Source: Angiostrongylus vasorum (taxonomy: Eukaryota > Nematoda > Chromadorea > Rhabditida > Metastrongylidae). Taken from it: a stretch of DNA of 64,000 nucleotides. How positions within the stretch are numbered: the stretch's first letter is position 1; the number at the start of each line of letters is the position of its first letter. The DNA is taken from assembly GCA_018806985.1 (NCBI GenBank), contig JADANN010000345.1, forward strand, positions 868,001-932,000, in the 5' to 3' direction. Shown one piece after another: positions 59,201 to 64,000 of the stretch. The translations under genes and the position numbers were made by a program. Under the pieces are notes generated by a model. The model saw only the letters and a program-made list of their open reading frames with translations, was not told the origin of the DNA and ran no database searches.

Positions 59201-62200
59201 TGCATGGCACATTAATGAGGAATTCACCAACGCCGAAATCTCCATTCTTTATTCTTCATGAATGGAAAAACTCTGTTTTGGCGTTAAAATAATATAGCAA
59301 CAACAAACAAAGGAACCTTTAGAGGAAAGGATTTATTTAAACCAGTTATCGTCAGAGAGAATCATGAGAAGTCCAGGTTAGAAGAAATGCTAAATCATCA
59401 AAATTTTATTCAGATGGAAATTGGGGATGAAGCCTGTACGATTTCGTAAAAAATGCGCTGTACAAGTACTCAAACAGACATGTAACAAAAAACTAAAAAA
59501 AAGAAAGAACAGATACGTCTAAAACTTGCAATCGATAAAGAACACTGAATAAAGGCCATTTACCTTTCTACATTGATATCTTGGATAGCAAAGCGAAGAA
59601 TAATAGTCCAGATTAGTCCAAGTGTCATTTTCACATTGCCATCGACGATCTCTGAAGAAAAGAAAAAAACTACAAGTCATGATTACTGTCGTAGATATAA
59701 AAAAGGCTATCATAAACGCGTGTGGTGCAGTGGTCGGAGGCGCCTTTCAACAAACACGTGGAGTCGATCACCGCGCCCTAGACCCACCAAGTCTTCCATC
59801 CCTCCGGGATCGCCAACTTGGTACCAGACTTGTCTACGAGGATAGTAGCACTGGCTCGATACATTGATAGGCCACCGCGAGTTATTGTAAAAGACCAGAT
59901 ATGTATCCAATCACCTCCAAACGATGCTTAATGAAGTCGAATGCATGACGCCCCCTCAGGGATTGATCAACGCCGAGAGCTTTTCCTTTTGTTATCACAA
60001 ACGCAAGACAGTGTAAAATGTGATTTTAGTTTGAAGTAAAGCGCTTTCACAAGATCCAGTTTTTAGGTCAGTAGCTGAGTTTTGAGCAAAAAAAGAAAGT
60101 GCAGATATATTGCATCGAATTTTATCTAATGATGTCAAAGCTCAAACCTTCCTACGATAAACGATTGTTTCCGCACGAAAATATGTATTCAGAAATCATT
60201 CAGGTTTTGTGTTGGGTCAATGCTCAGCATTACTTTTCACTCGAATTAGCAAGCTAAATGAGTGTCATAGTGATTCATATTCTTTTAACAAGAAAAGAGG
60301 TTCGTTTATAGCACTAGAGATACTCTGCAATACACACATGGTCGTTGGCTATGTTTCATGCTTAGTGCTAAACAAATTATTCATTCATTTGGGTTCAGCA
60401 AATTGGTACCAGACTTGTCTTGAGAATTAAAACATTGAATTGACACACCGTAGCATCCTGCAAACCGAACGCCGCGACCTGCATTGGCCACAATCCATTT
60501 GATGTAGAAATAATGGTACGTTTCTACTTTAAACCAAAATGTCCCAACTACTGTCGAGCTTCCTTTAAGAATTGTAATTCCAAATATCGACCTATGACCA
60601 TCAACAGGAATCAACGCGGCTCTCAAGAAAACGAAGGCGTCGAAACTTCAGCCGATTAAAACTTTTTGAAACCCACCTCCTGTCAGCTCAATCATCTAAA
60701 AAACAATTCTAACTCTAACAATGTTTGAAATCGAAGAAACACTGCGTTAAAATTATACGTACAACTGAGGTGGAACGAAAGATCTCTTCCTTAAAAACTA
60801 TACAGCTGTGAACAATTCTCTAATCAACGAGAAATTATCGTAAGTTCTCGAAAAACGAGCTTCGGACGTTATGTTGTTAGTGAAGGCGGGAATGGTGCAA
60901 CTATAAGGGATAGTGATCAACATCGGAGGCTTTTTTAAGCTACCAGAGAACTCATCACCCACCCTCAGCACCAATTGACACCAGCTTTACGCCCTTGCTT
61001 TCAATATACTCGAGCGCTTTGTTGACATTGGCGATCTTATGGAAGCGCATTTTTCCACGATCCGGTCGTGGCAGCGGTTCGCCGGAAATCACCTCCAACA
61101 ACAGCATCAATTTCAGACCTAGGGAAGATAAAATCGATGATAAACTCGCAAAAAAGAACGCTATTAAACAAATTTCAAAGAATTTACTTCCTGTTCCATC
61201 TTATTTTCTCACACTGCATTCCAAAATATGACCATCCCACCAACGGTTAACCGCCTCTATGTTGGCTGCGAGGTGTTCCCTGGGTATCAGGCTGCGATGT
61301 ACAGCGGAGGGATTCGTCCCCGCGGCAGGGTCTCCCATGCTAAGAACGAGTCTGGCTTTTCTATCAGAAAGCCTAGCCAGCCAGGAGTAAATCACTGCCA
61401 GGATACGCCACGGTCATGGTATGAAACTAGTCGCATGGTGGAAAATCTCTCTCTGATCCACAAAGCCTGGCGATTGTCTGTGGTGCTGAAGACCTGGGAC
61501 AGACCTCGACCAGGATGACCTTGGGATTCCAGGACACCACAACGGCTAGGTCAGCAAAACTAAGGAAAAACGGAAAATATACTGGGCCCCGCAAAATCAG
61601 TGAAGAAGGGCCATCCAAGTATCCAACTATGACCACTTTCGGAAAACACTGTACAAGTAATTCTTGGTATTCTTGTTGAACAAACACGAAGTGTTAATTT
61701 TTATTCCTTATTCACGAACAAGCTGACGTTTCGGCGGATTTCGAATTCCTCAGAGCCTGGAAAGGCCAAGTTGACAGCAATCTATGGCCAAATACCTCCA
61801 TAACGAAACAGAGAAGACGCTAGCCCTAGATTTCAATCACATTGAACACAAAATAGCTTCTTTGCACACTCATCGCTTTCAATGAGTCTTCCACTGAGTA
61901 TGTCGCGTGGAGACCAACCGCATGGAATTCACATGGAAGCGCAATGTGCCCTCCTCATTAGAACAATAGGCTTTATATATTGCCCAATATCACGCGTGAT
62001 AATGAGGCATTCTTCCCTGCGGTTCATTTTTCGGATTTCTGGGATTGATCCAGAACGCCTCGAGAGTTTTGCGCGCTTGTGTTCGCGATTCCCTTGCGAG
62101 GATCGTGACCTGTATTTCAAAGTCCTCTGCGTTATGTCTGTGGGTCCTATGCGTGCCCTAGTGAGGTATTTGATTTACGTTTATCGACTAGGTGTTCTTT

Positions 62201-63434
62201 TATGCGGACACAGAGTGGTCTGCCCATCTCGCCAATGTATTCTTCTCTGCACGCCTTACAGGAGATCAGATAAACTGTACCCGAGCTCATGCAATCACCG
62301 TCTCTACCATTAGGGCAAATTATGCAATTTTGCGTTGCACATAGACGGTCATAGAGGCGGTTACGAACTATCTGGCGCCTAAGAGTACTCGGTGGTATTT
62401 CAACTACGTTAACCGAATCCTCAAGACCCGCCCTTCTTAAGCAGCGTTTTATAGCTGCACTTACATCACCTGACATGAAGGGTGGGATAAACGGGACCTT
62501 TCTATCGCTAGAGTTGTCGTCAAGGGGCCTGTGGTTTCCTCTACACATATCACGAGTTACAGTTTCGTAGCCATTAGAAATGGCTATTTGCTGTGCCAAG
62601 TTCCGGGACTCCTATCTCTGCTCTCTTCCTGTGCACACGTTGGTTGGTGTTCAAAACATGTTTCTTACAAGCGCCCTTTTTCGTGTGAAAGGGGTAAGAG
62701 GAGAGGTAATGAACCAAGATGTTTTTACTACTGGCTTTCGGTACCACTTTGCAAATCAACACTGACCTACCCACTATTCTCCTCCAGAGGCGGTCCTCCA
62801 AATACTGAGCACAAAAAGTTTTTCCCTTCGTCTCACACATACACCGCTTTCTATAAATCTTCCACTGAGTATGTCGCGTGGAGACCAACCGCACAGAATT
62901 CACATGGAAGCGTAATGTGCCCCTCCCATCAGAGTAACAGGCTTATATACTGCCAAATATCACGCATGATAATGAGGCATTCTTTCCTGCGGTTCATTTT
63001 CGGATTTCTGGAATTAATCCAGAATGCCTCGAGAGCTTTGCGCGCTTGTGTTCTCGATTCCTGTGCGAGGCTTGACCTTTCCAGGCTCTGAGGAAGGCGA
63101 AATCCGCCGAAACGTCAGCTTGCTCGTGAATAAAGAATAAAATAACACCTCGCGTTTGCTCAACAAGAATGCGAAGAATTACTTGATCAATGCCGAGGTT
63201 AATAGAAAGTCGGACGTGGGTTTGATTACTGTACAAGTATTTTATTAAGTTGGCGACTTCAAAAGAAGAACTAAATTACAGAAGGTATAATTCCTCCGAA
63301 GAAATCCCATTTTTTTTTGCAAATGCAGTAAAGAACAATGAAAATTTCAGCAGACCGTTTCTGAAATCCTCTTCGATCAGATCGATGCTGGTGCCGGCTT
63401 TCCTCAAGTGCGAATTACACCATGCCGTGAATGT
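38074..63434 (-). CDS. atn-1: Alpha-actinin, muscle-type (5' end beyond window)
   Basis: Actin cross-linker of dense bodies (Z-disc equivalents). Exons, right to left: 63434-63356, 61118-60963, 59651-59564, 58895-58763, 57949-57834, alternative set (56060-55972, 55557-55412, 54993-54911), 54550-54458, 53789-53683, 53562-53439, 53369-53293, 53221-53092, 51309-51172, 49766-49648, 48165-47997, 47890-47651, 46119-45874, 45514-45359, 45273-45115, 38223-38074. They give about 853 residues in alpha-actinin order: CH1, CH2, neck, four spectrin repeats, EF hands, C-terminus SLYSQ. All junction phases agree except 59564/58895, where one base is in excess. The N-terminus (some 35-45 residues) is off the right edge. 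The symbol is inferred from the single muscle alpha-actinin of C. elegans. Confidence 0.95.
38434..38505 (+). repeat. tRNA-like head (family D)
   Basis: GGTGGTGCAGTGGATAACAG (box A-like) and GCGGGCTCGAAACGATACC (box B-like) about 35 bp apart, with a short stem-forming stretch between them. A related block lies at 50879-50945. Neither folds into a complete cloverleaf with a recognisable acceptor, so a SINE head is more likely than a functional tRNA. Confidence 0.45.
38555..38885 (-). mobile_element. SINE family C copy
   Basis: Minus-strand copy with CATCTACTGCGCGGACCG at the 3' side, CCCAGGAGTTCGGAGATAGC, the diverged core AATATCGATTTCCCGACCCC, and a head with GAGGTCGACCCAGCACCGTG. Confidence 0.78.
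39003..39112 (-). mobile_element. SINE family A head fragment
   Basis: Head and first part of the core only: CCCGAGGGAGCGGAACGCTT at the core side and TCTAACCACTCCGCTATACG at box A. Confidence 0.75.
39240..39530. repeat. Repeat family F copy
   Basis: Shares ACCACAATGATGCTGAGATA, CGGACCGCACGTATATGCGG, CAACGGGCTAACGCATTCAC and the end TTTTTCAAGGCAGGATATTA with the copies at 26.8-27.3 and 36.0-36.4 kb. Confidence 0.7.
39905..40045 (-). mobile_element. Penelope-type left-end fragment
   Basis: TTCTTGCTGAGCACAAGCGA, then TTTTGGCTGATTTCGACTTC and the CAATCTAGTCAGGCAAATAT, CTCCATAAC series, as at 48.2 kb. The ribozyme-like core is partly lost. Confidence 0.55.
40333..40450 (+). repeat. tRNA-like SINE head variant
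   Basis: GGGGTAGCGCAGTGGTTAAC and GTGCTGGTTAGATCC resemble box A and a weak box B, followed by no recognisable A or C core. It may be a separate SINE lineage or a decayed family A head. Confidence 0.45.
40560..40990. mobile_element. Penelope-type terminal fragments, decayed
   Basis: CAATCTACTCAGCGAACACT (near 40665) and CTTGCTTGCGGTTCATTTTTGG-type sequence (near 40900) match the terminal repeat at 61.75-62.06 kb. Confidence 0.5.
41120..44405 (-). mobile_element. Near full-length RTE retrotransposon (copy 4, inactive)
   Basis: Minus-strand RTE in the last intron of alpha-actinin. Leader 44405-43930. Endonuclease 43901-43398 ([57 protein letters not shown]). Connector 42836-42507 ([12 protein letters not shown]). 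Reverse transcriptase in 42472-42278 ([20 protein letters not shown]), 42268-41897 ([30 protein letters not shown]) and 41930-41553. 3' end 41458-41120. Frameshifts separate every block. The FAED box is shared with copy 3. It is in the same transcriptional orientation as the host gene. Confidence 0.93.
44640..44790 (+). mobile_element. Penelope-type right-end fragment
   Basis: CCTTTCCAGGCTCTGAAAAA and GGTGGAACCGCCGATATGCC show a decayed version of the hammerhead-like core, preceded by the family's GTAGATTGCACGTCAATTTG block. Confidence 0.55.
45115..45514 (-). CDS. atn-1: Alpha-actinin EF-hand exons
   Basis: Exon 45514-45359 encodes [20 protein letters not shown] and [16 protein letters not shown]. 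Exon 45273-45115 encodes [20 protein letters not shown]. The first loop ([12 protein letters not shown]) is one residue short of the 12-residue calcium loop, with Leu where the chelating Glu should be. The second ([12 protein letters not shown]) lacks several ligands. As in muscle alpha-actinins, actin binding is probably calcium-insensitive. Confidence 0.94.
45874..54550 (-). CDS. atn-1: Alpha-actinin neck and spectrin-repeat rod exons
   Basis: The neck exon 54550-54458 encodes [20 protein letters not shown]. The rod follows: [16 protein letters not shown] (53789-53683), [20 protein letters not shown] (53562-53439), [19 protein letters not shown] (53369-53293), [15 protein letters not shown] (53221-53092), [19 protein letters not shown] (51309-51172), [16 protein letters not shown] (49766-49648), [19 protein letters not shown] (48165-47997), the 80-codon exon 47890-47651 ([16 protein letters not shown]) and 46119-45874 ([19 protein letters not shown]). 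This is the four-repeat anti-parallel dimer rod. Introns carry SINE C and Penelope-type fragments. Confidence 0.94.
47150..47395 (-). CDS. 81-codon ORF in alpha-actinin intron, unknown
   Basis: Open in the same orientation as alpha-actinin: [20 protein letters not shown], then [20 protein letters not shown] and [13 protein letters not shown] before a stop. It does not resemble any alpha-actinin segment and is not required by the exon phases on either side. The composition looks coding-like, but no family is recognised. It may be a repeat-derived or upstream-gene relic. Confidence 0.25.
   Translation of the reverse strand: MGTVISELAAFAEESYSRGSKSHSGTLWRDRCCREIIPRPTLQNSNGERRPPAVIEPISELYHFHVGGETLKPMDEGGPFK
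48205..49015. mobile_element. Fold-back of two Penelope-type terminal repeats
   Basis: The left arm (48205-48495) and right arm (48715-49010) are inverted copies of about 280 bp: TTCAATCACATTGAACACAG on the left pairs with TTTGTGTTCAATGTGATTGA on the right, and GGAGACCAACCGCACAGAGT with ACTCTGTGTGGTTGGTCTCC. Between them lies a third terminal-repeat piece in reverse orientation (AAATGAACCGCAAGGAGGAA). A CATACT microsatellite occurs at 48772-48800. Confidence 0.8.
48249..48284 (-). ncRNA. Hammerhead-ribozyme-like motif
   Basis: Read on the minus strand: CTGAGGA, a stem (GGCG/CGCC) closed by AAATC, then GAAAC and GTC. This is the conserved hammerhead core in the right order (CTGANGA, stem II, GAAA, NUH). 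Helix III is minimal, as reported for Penelope-like elements. Activity is inferred, not shown. Confidence 0.6.
49965..50222 (-). mobile_element. SINE family A copy, head truncated
   Basis: Tail AAAAGGTAAAGATAGAGCTC, core CCCAGACAAGTCTGATACCA, box B GGGATCGATTCCACGTG. The copy stops at GTTGCAGGACGTGTG before box A. Confidence 0.88.
50879..50945 (+). repeat. tRNA-like head (family D), second copy
   Basis: TTGATATTGTGGACAGACGA and AATCGCGGGTTCGAAGTCTC match the arrangement at 38434-38505. Box B (GGTTCGAAGTC) is well kept, box A is poor. Confidence 0.45.
51850..52150 (-). mobile_element. SINE family C copy, diverged
   Basis: GCATTTCTTGCATTCGATTC, TGCAGTTCTTAGATAGTCAG and CAGACAAGACTGCTATAAAT follow the family C order in minus orientation. 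Confidence 0.72.
52176..52529 (+). CDS. 117-codon ORF in alpha-actinin intron, unknown
   Basis: Plus-strand frame between a SINE C and a Penelope-type fragment. It contains [20 protein letters not shown] and [20 protein letters not shown] and has balanced, protein-like composition, but no family is recognised. It ends inside the boundary motif of the Penelope-type fragment, so the last codons are repeat-derived. It may be a remnant of a transposon protein or chance. Confidence 0.22.
   Translation: MHGRNYSHDLKHPKKQKWFESALASRREVKTMLSLQKFARRHIAYADFYVNKMGYHQDTFRLDIFYQVNPMNPGNFMFREMTCRYAHIEDILNSIYATNDARNTVFRYFLDKHTRSC
52500..52640 (-). mobile_element. Penelope-type left-end fragment with hammerhead-like core
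   Basis: TTCTTGATAAGCACACACGA, then CTGATATTTCGGCCGATTTC and GCCTTCTTCAGACGTCG. On the minus strand this reads CTGAAGA..GGCG..GGCC..GAAATATC, a degenerate core. Confidence 0.6.
52830..53085 (-). mobile_element. SINE family C copy next to alpha-actinin exon
   Basis: The core CCAGTCCGGTACCAATTTCA and head CCCAGGGGAAGGCTCGAACG lie immediately left of the alpha-actinin exon ending at 53092, so the insertion abuts the splice donor region. Confidence 0.75.
54911..56060 (-). CDS. atn-1: Alpha-actinin alternative exon cluster (end of CH2)
   Basis: Three splice-bounded segments all enter in phase 1 (completing the Asp of DAED) and leave in phase 0. Exon A, 54993-54911, encodes [20 protein letters not shown] plus HYFSGMRK. 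Exon B, 55557-55412, encodes [20 protein letters not shown], then a proline-rich extension ending DWRKD. Candidate C, 56060-55972, encodes [20 protein letters not shown] plus [10 protein letters not shown], with no CH2 similarity. A and B both match the PDEKAIMTYVSC helix of CH2, so they are most likely mutually exclusive. Exon C is supported only by its splice sites and phase. Confidence 0.8.
56155..56425. mobile_element. Fold-back element with hammerhead-like motif
   Basis: Arms of about 75 bp: 56155-56230 (CAATCGCGAGGTTTTAAACA, CATACGTTTACTTCCATACA) is the inverted copy of 56349-56425. The unit lies in the alpha-actinin intron between CH2 exons. The right side keeps a full Penelope-type end. 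Confidence 0.72.
56307..56340 (+). ncRNA. Hammerhead-ribozyme-like motif
   Basis: CTGAAGA, stem AGGCGATTCTGCC, GAAAC, GTC. All invariant core positions of the hammerhead are present. Helix III is very short. Confidence 0.6.
56664..57032. mobile_element. Fold-back element with hammerhead-like motifs at both ends
   Basis: The left arm (56664-56760) and right arm (56930-57032) are inverted copies of about 90 bp, both containing the boundary GCTTACACGAGGTTGATAAA (complemented on the right) and a hammerhead-like core. The 170-bp interior is unrelated to the coding part of the Penelope-like element. Confidence 0.78.
56706..56741 (-). ncRNA. Hammerhead-ribozyme-like motif
   Basis: On the minus strand: CTGATGA, stem GACG/CGTC with loop AAGA, GAAAC, GTT. 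This is the best match to the canonical CUGAUGA core in the window, with GUU as the cleavage triplet. Confidence 0.62.
57033..57833. other. Alpha-actinin intron; no other feature
   Basis: A minus-strand frame continues from the CH2 exon donor at 57834 down to 57667 (ending [12 protein letters not shown]), but it shows no family similarity and is best read as intron read-through. Confidence 0.4.
57834..59651 (-). CDS. atn-1: Alpha-actinin end of CH1 and CH2 exons
   Basis: Exon 59651-59564 encodes [20 protein letters not shown]. Exon 58895-58763 encodes [20 protein letters not shown] and [16 protein letters not shown]. Exon 57949-57834 encodes [20 protein letters not shown] and the DIPRMLDAE end. 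A diverged SINE A copy lies between the first two. The donor GTAGAAAG/gtaaat and the acceptor ttctag/AACTTTCC leave one base too many for the expected VEELSARDG. Confidence 0.92.
58958..59262 (+). mobile_element. SINE family A copy, strongly diverged
   Basis: GGTTAGCGATGTAGTTAGAG head, TTTGGTTCGATCCAG box B, and the 3' domain GTAGGATGCATGGCACATTA. The core is poorly conserved. Confidence 0.65.
59708..59992 (+). mobile_element. SINE family A copy (alpha-actinin intron)
   Basis: Well-preserved plus-strand copy: box A GTGTGGTGCAGTGGTCGGAG, core CTTGGTACCAGACTTGTCTA, 3' domain TCACCTCCAAACGATGCTTA, tail TTTTCCTTTTG. Confidence 0.92.
60295..60428 (+). mobile_element. SINE family A head and core fragment
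   Basis: TAGCACTAGAGATACTCTGC head remnant and GCAAATTGGTACCAGACTTG core. The copy ends after CTTGAGAAT, with no 3' domain. Confidence 0.65.
60600..60700 (+). mobile_element. Penelope-type right-end fragment
   Basis: CTCAAGAAAACGAAGGCGTC and GAAACTTCAGCCGATTAAAA, then the boundary CCCACCTCCTGTCAGCTCAA. A decayed version of the right arm at 56.95-57.03 kb. Confidence 0.5.
60963..63434 (-). CDS. atn-1: Alpha-actinin CH1 exons (first actin-binding domain)
   Basis: Exon 63434-63356 encodes [20 protein letters not shown] and EEDFRN. Exon 61118-60963 encodes [38 protein letters not shown] and [12 protein letters not shown]. Both are near-identical to the CH1 domain of animal alpha-actinins. The Gly codon split between them (AAC G/GT CTG) confirms the junction. 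A family B repeat and a Penelope-like element lie in the intron between them. Confidence 0.95.
61243..61630 (+). repeat. Interspersed repeat family B, copy 4
   Basis: Same block order as 5150-5535: GATGTACAGCGGAGGGATTC, AAAGCCTAGCCAGCCAGGAG, CGCATGGTGGAAAATCTCTC, GACCTTGGGATTCCAGGACA. It lies in the alpha-actinin intron between the CH1 exons. Confidence 0.82.
61721..61756 (-). ncRNA. Hammerhead-like motif, left end of Penelope-like element
   Basis: On the minus strand: CTGAGGA, then a mismatched stem II (AATTCGAAATCCGCC), GAAAC, GTC. The stem is damaged compared with the copy at the right end. Confidence 0.5.
62147..62599 (-). CDS. GIY-YIG endonuclease of Penelope-like element
   Basis: A 150-codon frame ending in a GIY-YIG nuclease domain: [40 protein letters not shown] (GTVY and YIG in place of GIY/YIG, with the following Arg of GRPL.VR) and KEHL. 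A cysteine pair precedes it, as in Penelope-like elements. The function is DNA nicking for retrotransposition. The frame is broken from the upstream reverse transcriptase remnant (62903-62600: [20 protein letters not shown]) by a frameshift near 62590, so no complete polyprotein is encoded. Confidence 0.85.
   Translation of the reverse strand: MAQQIAISNGYETVTRDMCRGNHRPLDDNSSDRKVPFIPPFMSGDVSAAIKRCLRRAGLEDSVNVVEIPPSTLRRQIVRNRLYDRLCATQNCIICPNGRDGDCMSSGTVYLISCKACREEYIGEMGRPLCVRIKEHLVDKRKSNTSLGHA
63086..63119 (+). ncRNA. Hammerhead-ribozyme-like motif, right end of Penelope-like element
   Basis: CTGAGGA, stem GGCG/CGCC with loop AAATC, GAAAC, GTC. The complete core is present. It is antisense to the GIY-YIG frame, because this end of the element is inverted. 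Confidence 0.6.
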
Positions 63435-63771
63435 CTGCAAGAAAAGTAGTAGATATTAAGGAAAACCTAGAGACTAACTAGTCATAAATTAAGAAAAAAC
63501 TGTCTGGAATCAGATAAAAACCACTAAAAGACATTAAAAAGATGTTGGTCGTATGTCATTAAGACACATAGAATGAAAAAGATACAACCTGTTACAGTGA
63601 GCTAAGCACACGCTAGTTCATTAAGCGTTTTCGTTACTTTTCATTTCCTGCTTCTTTTTTTCGATTTCATGACGAAAAAACCTCAAAAGTAAGATAGAAT
63701 AATGTAAATTTTTTGAAACTGCTCCACTGGTCACCTATATCGATAAAGAAATGAAAAAAAAAGTCAAAAAA

Positions 63772-64000
63772 TAATAAAGGATAAAGGATAAAGCTCTCGG
63801 CAATCCCTGAGAGATGCGCCATGAATTCGACTTCATTAACTATCTTCTGGCGGTGATTCAATGCACATCTGGCTTTTACAATGAGTCGTGGTGGCCTGCC
63901 GATCTATCTAGCCAGTGTTGTTATCCTCTCAGACAAGTCTGGTATCAATTTGCCGACCCCGGAGGAATGGAAGGCATGATGGGCCATGTGTACGGGGACC
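63772..64000 (-). mobile_element. SINE family A copy, cut by window edge
   Basis: AAAGGATAAAGGATAAAGCT shows two tail repeats on the left. The core CTCAGACAAGTCTGGTATCA is present, and the head is beyond base 64000. Confidence 0.9.

Larger units (their letters stand above)
61675..63195 (-). mobile_element. Penelope-like element, truncated, with terminal repeats
   Basis: Minus-strand element in the first visible alpha-actinin intron. Direct repeats of about 200 bp (61885-62110 and 62868-63075; both contain GTATGTCGCGTGGAGACCAA and TGCGGTTCATTTT) flank a coding segment. The outermost ends are inverted (GCTGACGTTTCGGCGGATTT at 61722, its complement at 63095-63119). This is the pseudo-LTR layout of Penelope-like elements. 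The reverse transcriptase is mostly missing; only its C-terminal connector and the GIY-YIG endonuclease remain. Direct-repeat identity is high, suggesting a fairly recent copy. Confidence 0.85.

Overview
The window looks like nuclear DNA of a clade V (strongylid, probably hookworm) nematode. The evidence is short-intron genes with GT..AG junctions, nematode-type alpha-actinin and intermediate-filament proteins, and dense relics of the transposon classes reported from hookworms: Hsmar1-like mariner ('bandit'-like), RTE-type retrotransposons ('dingo'-like) and Penelope-like elements. The species assignment is inference. No rRNA or CRISPR, and no functional tRNA, was seen.

Three host genes could be rebuilt by joining exons with matching phases, all on the minus strand. 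(1) RAD50 (about 6.5-9.6 kb): 5' half only, from the Walker A motif through the Zn-hook CPLC. The 3' half was not found to the left. (2) A cytoplasmic intermediate-filament gene (about 20.1-33.1 kb): 13 exons that join in frame to about 421 codons, covering coil 1A to the rod end plus a short lamin-tail-like segment. (3) A muscle-type alpha-actinin (38.1 kb to beyond about 63.4 kb): CH1-CH2, four spectrin repeats, degenerate EF hands and the C-terminus. Its N-terminal exon lies past the right edge.

Most of the rest is mobile DNA in introns and between genes: two mariner relics, four RTE elements (two near full length but broken), a Penelope-like GIY-YIG element with terminal repeats, and many Penelope-type terminal fragments carrying hammerhead-ribozyme-like motifs. 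There are also about 18 copies of a tRNA-derived SINE (family A, TTTATCC tail), five copies of a second SINE (family C) that shares a central domain with A, and two uncharacterised interspersed repeats (B and F).

The most interesting points are the two SINE families with a common core, the fold-back Penelope derivatives with hammerhead-like motifs facing outward at both ends, a cluster of phase-matched alternative exons at the CH2/neck junction of alpha-actinin, and a shared FAED (not FADD) catalytic box in two RTE copies. Exon limits were read by eye from splice sites and family similarity. No alignment or search was run.
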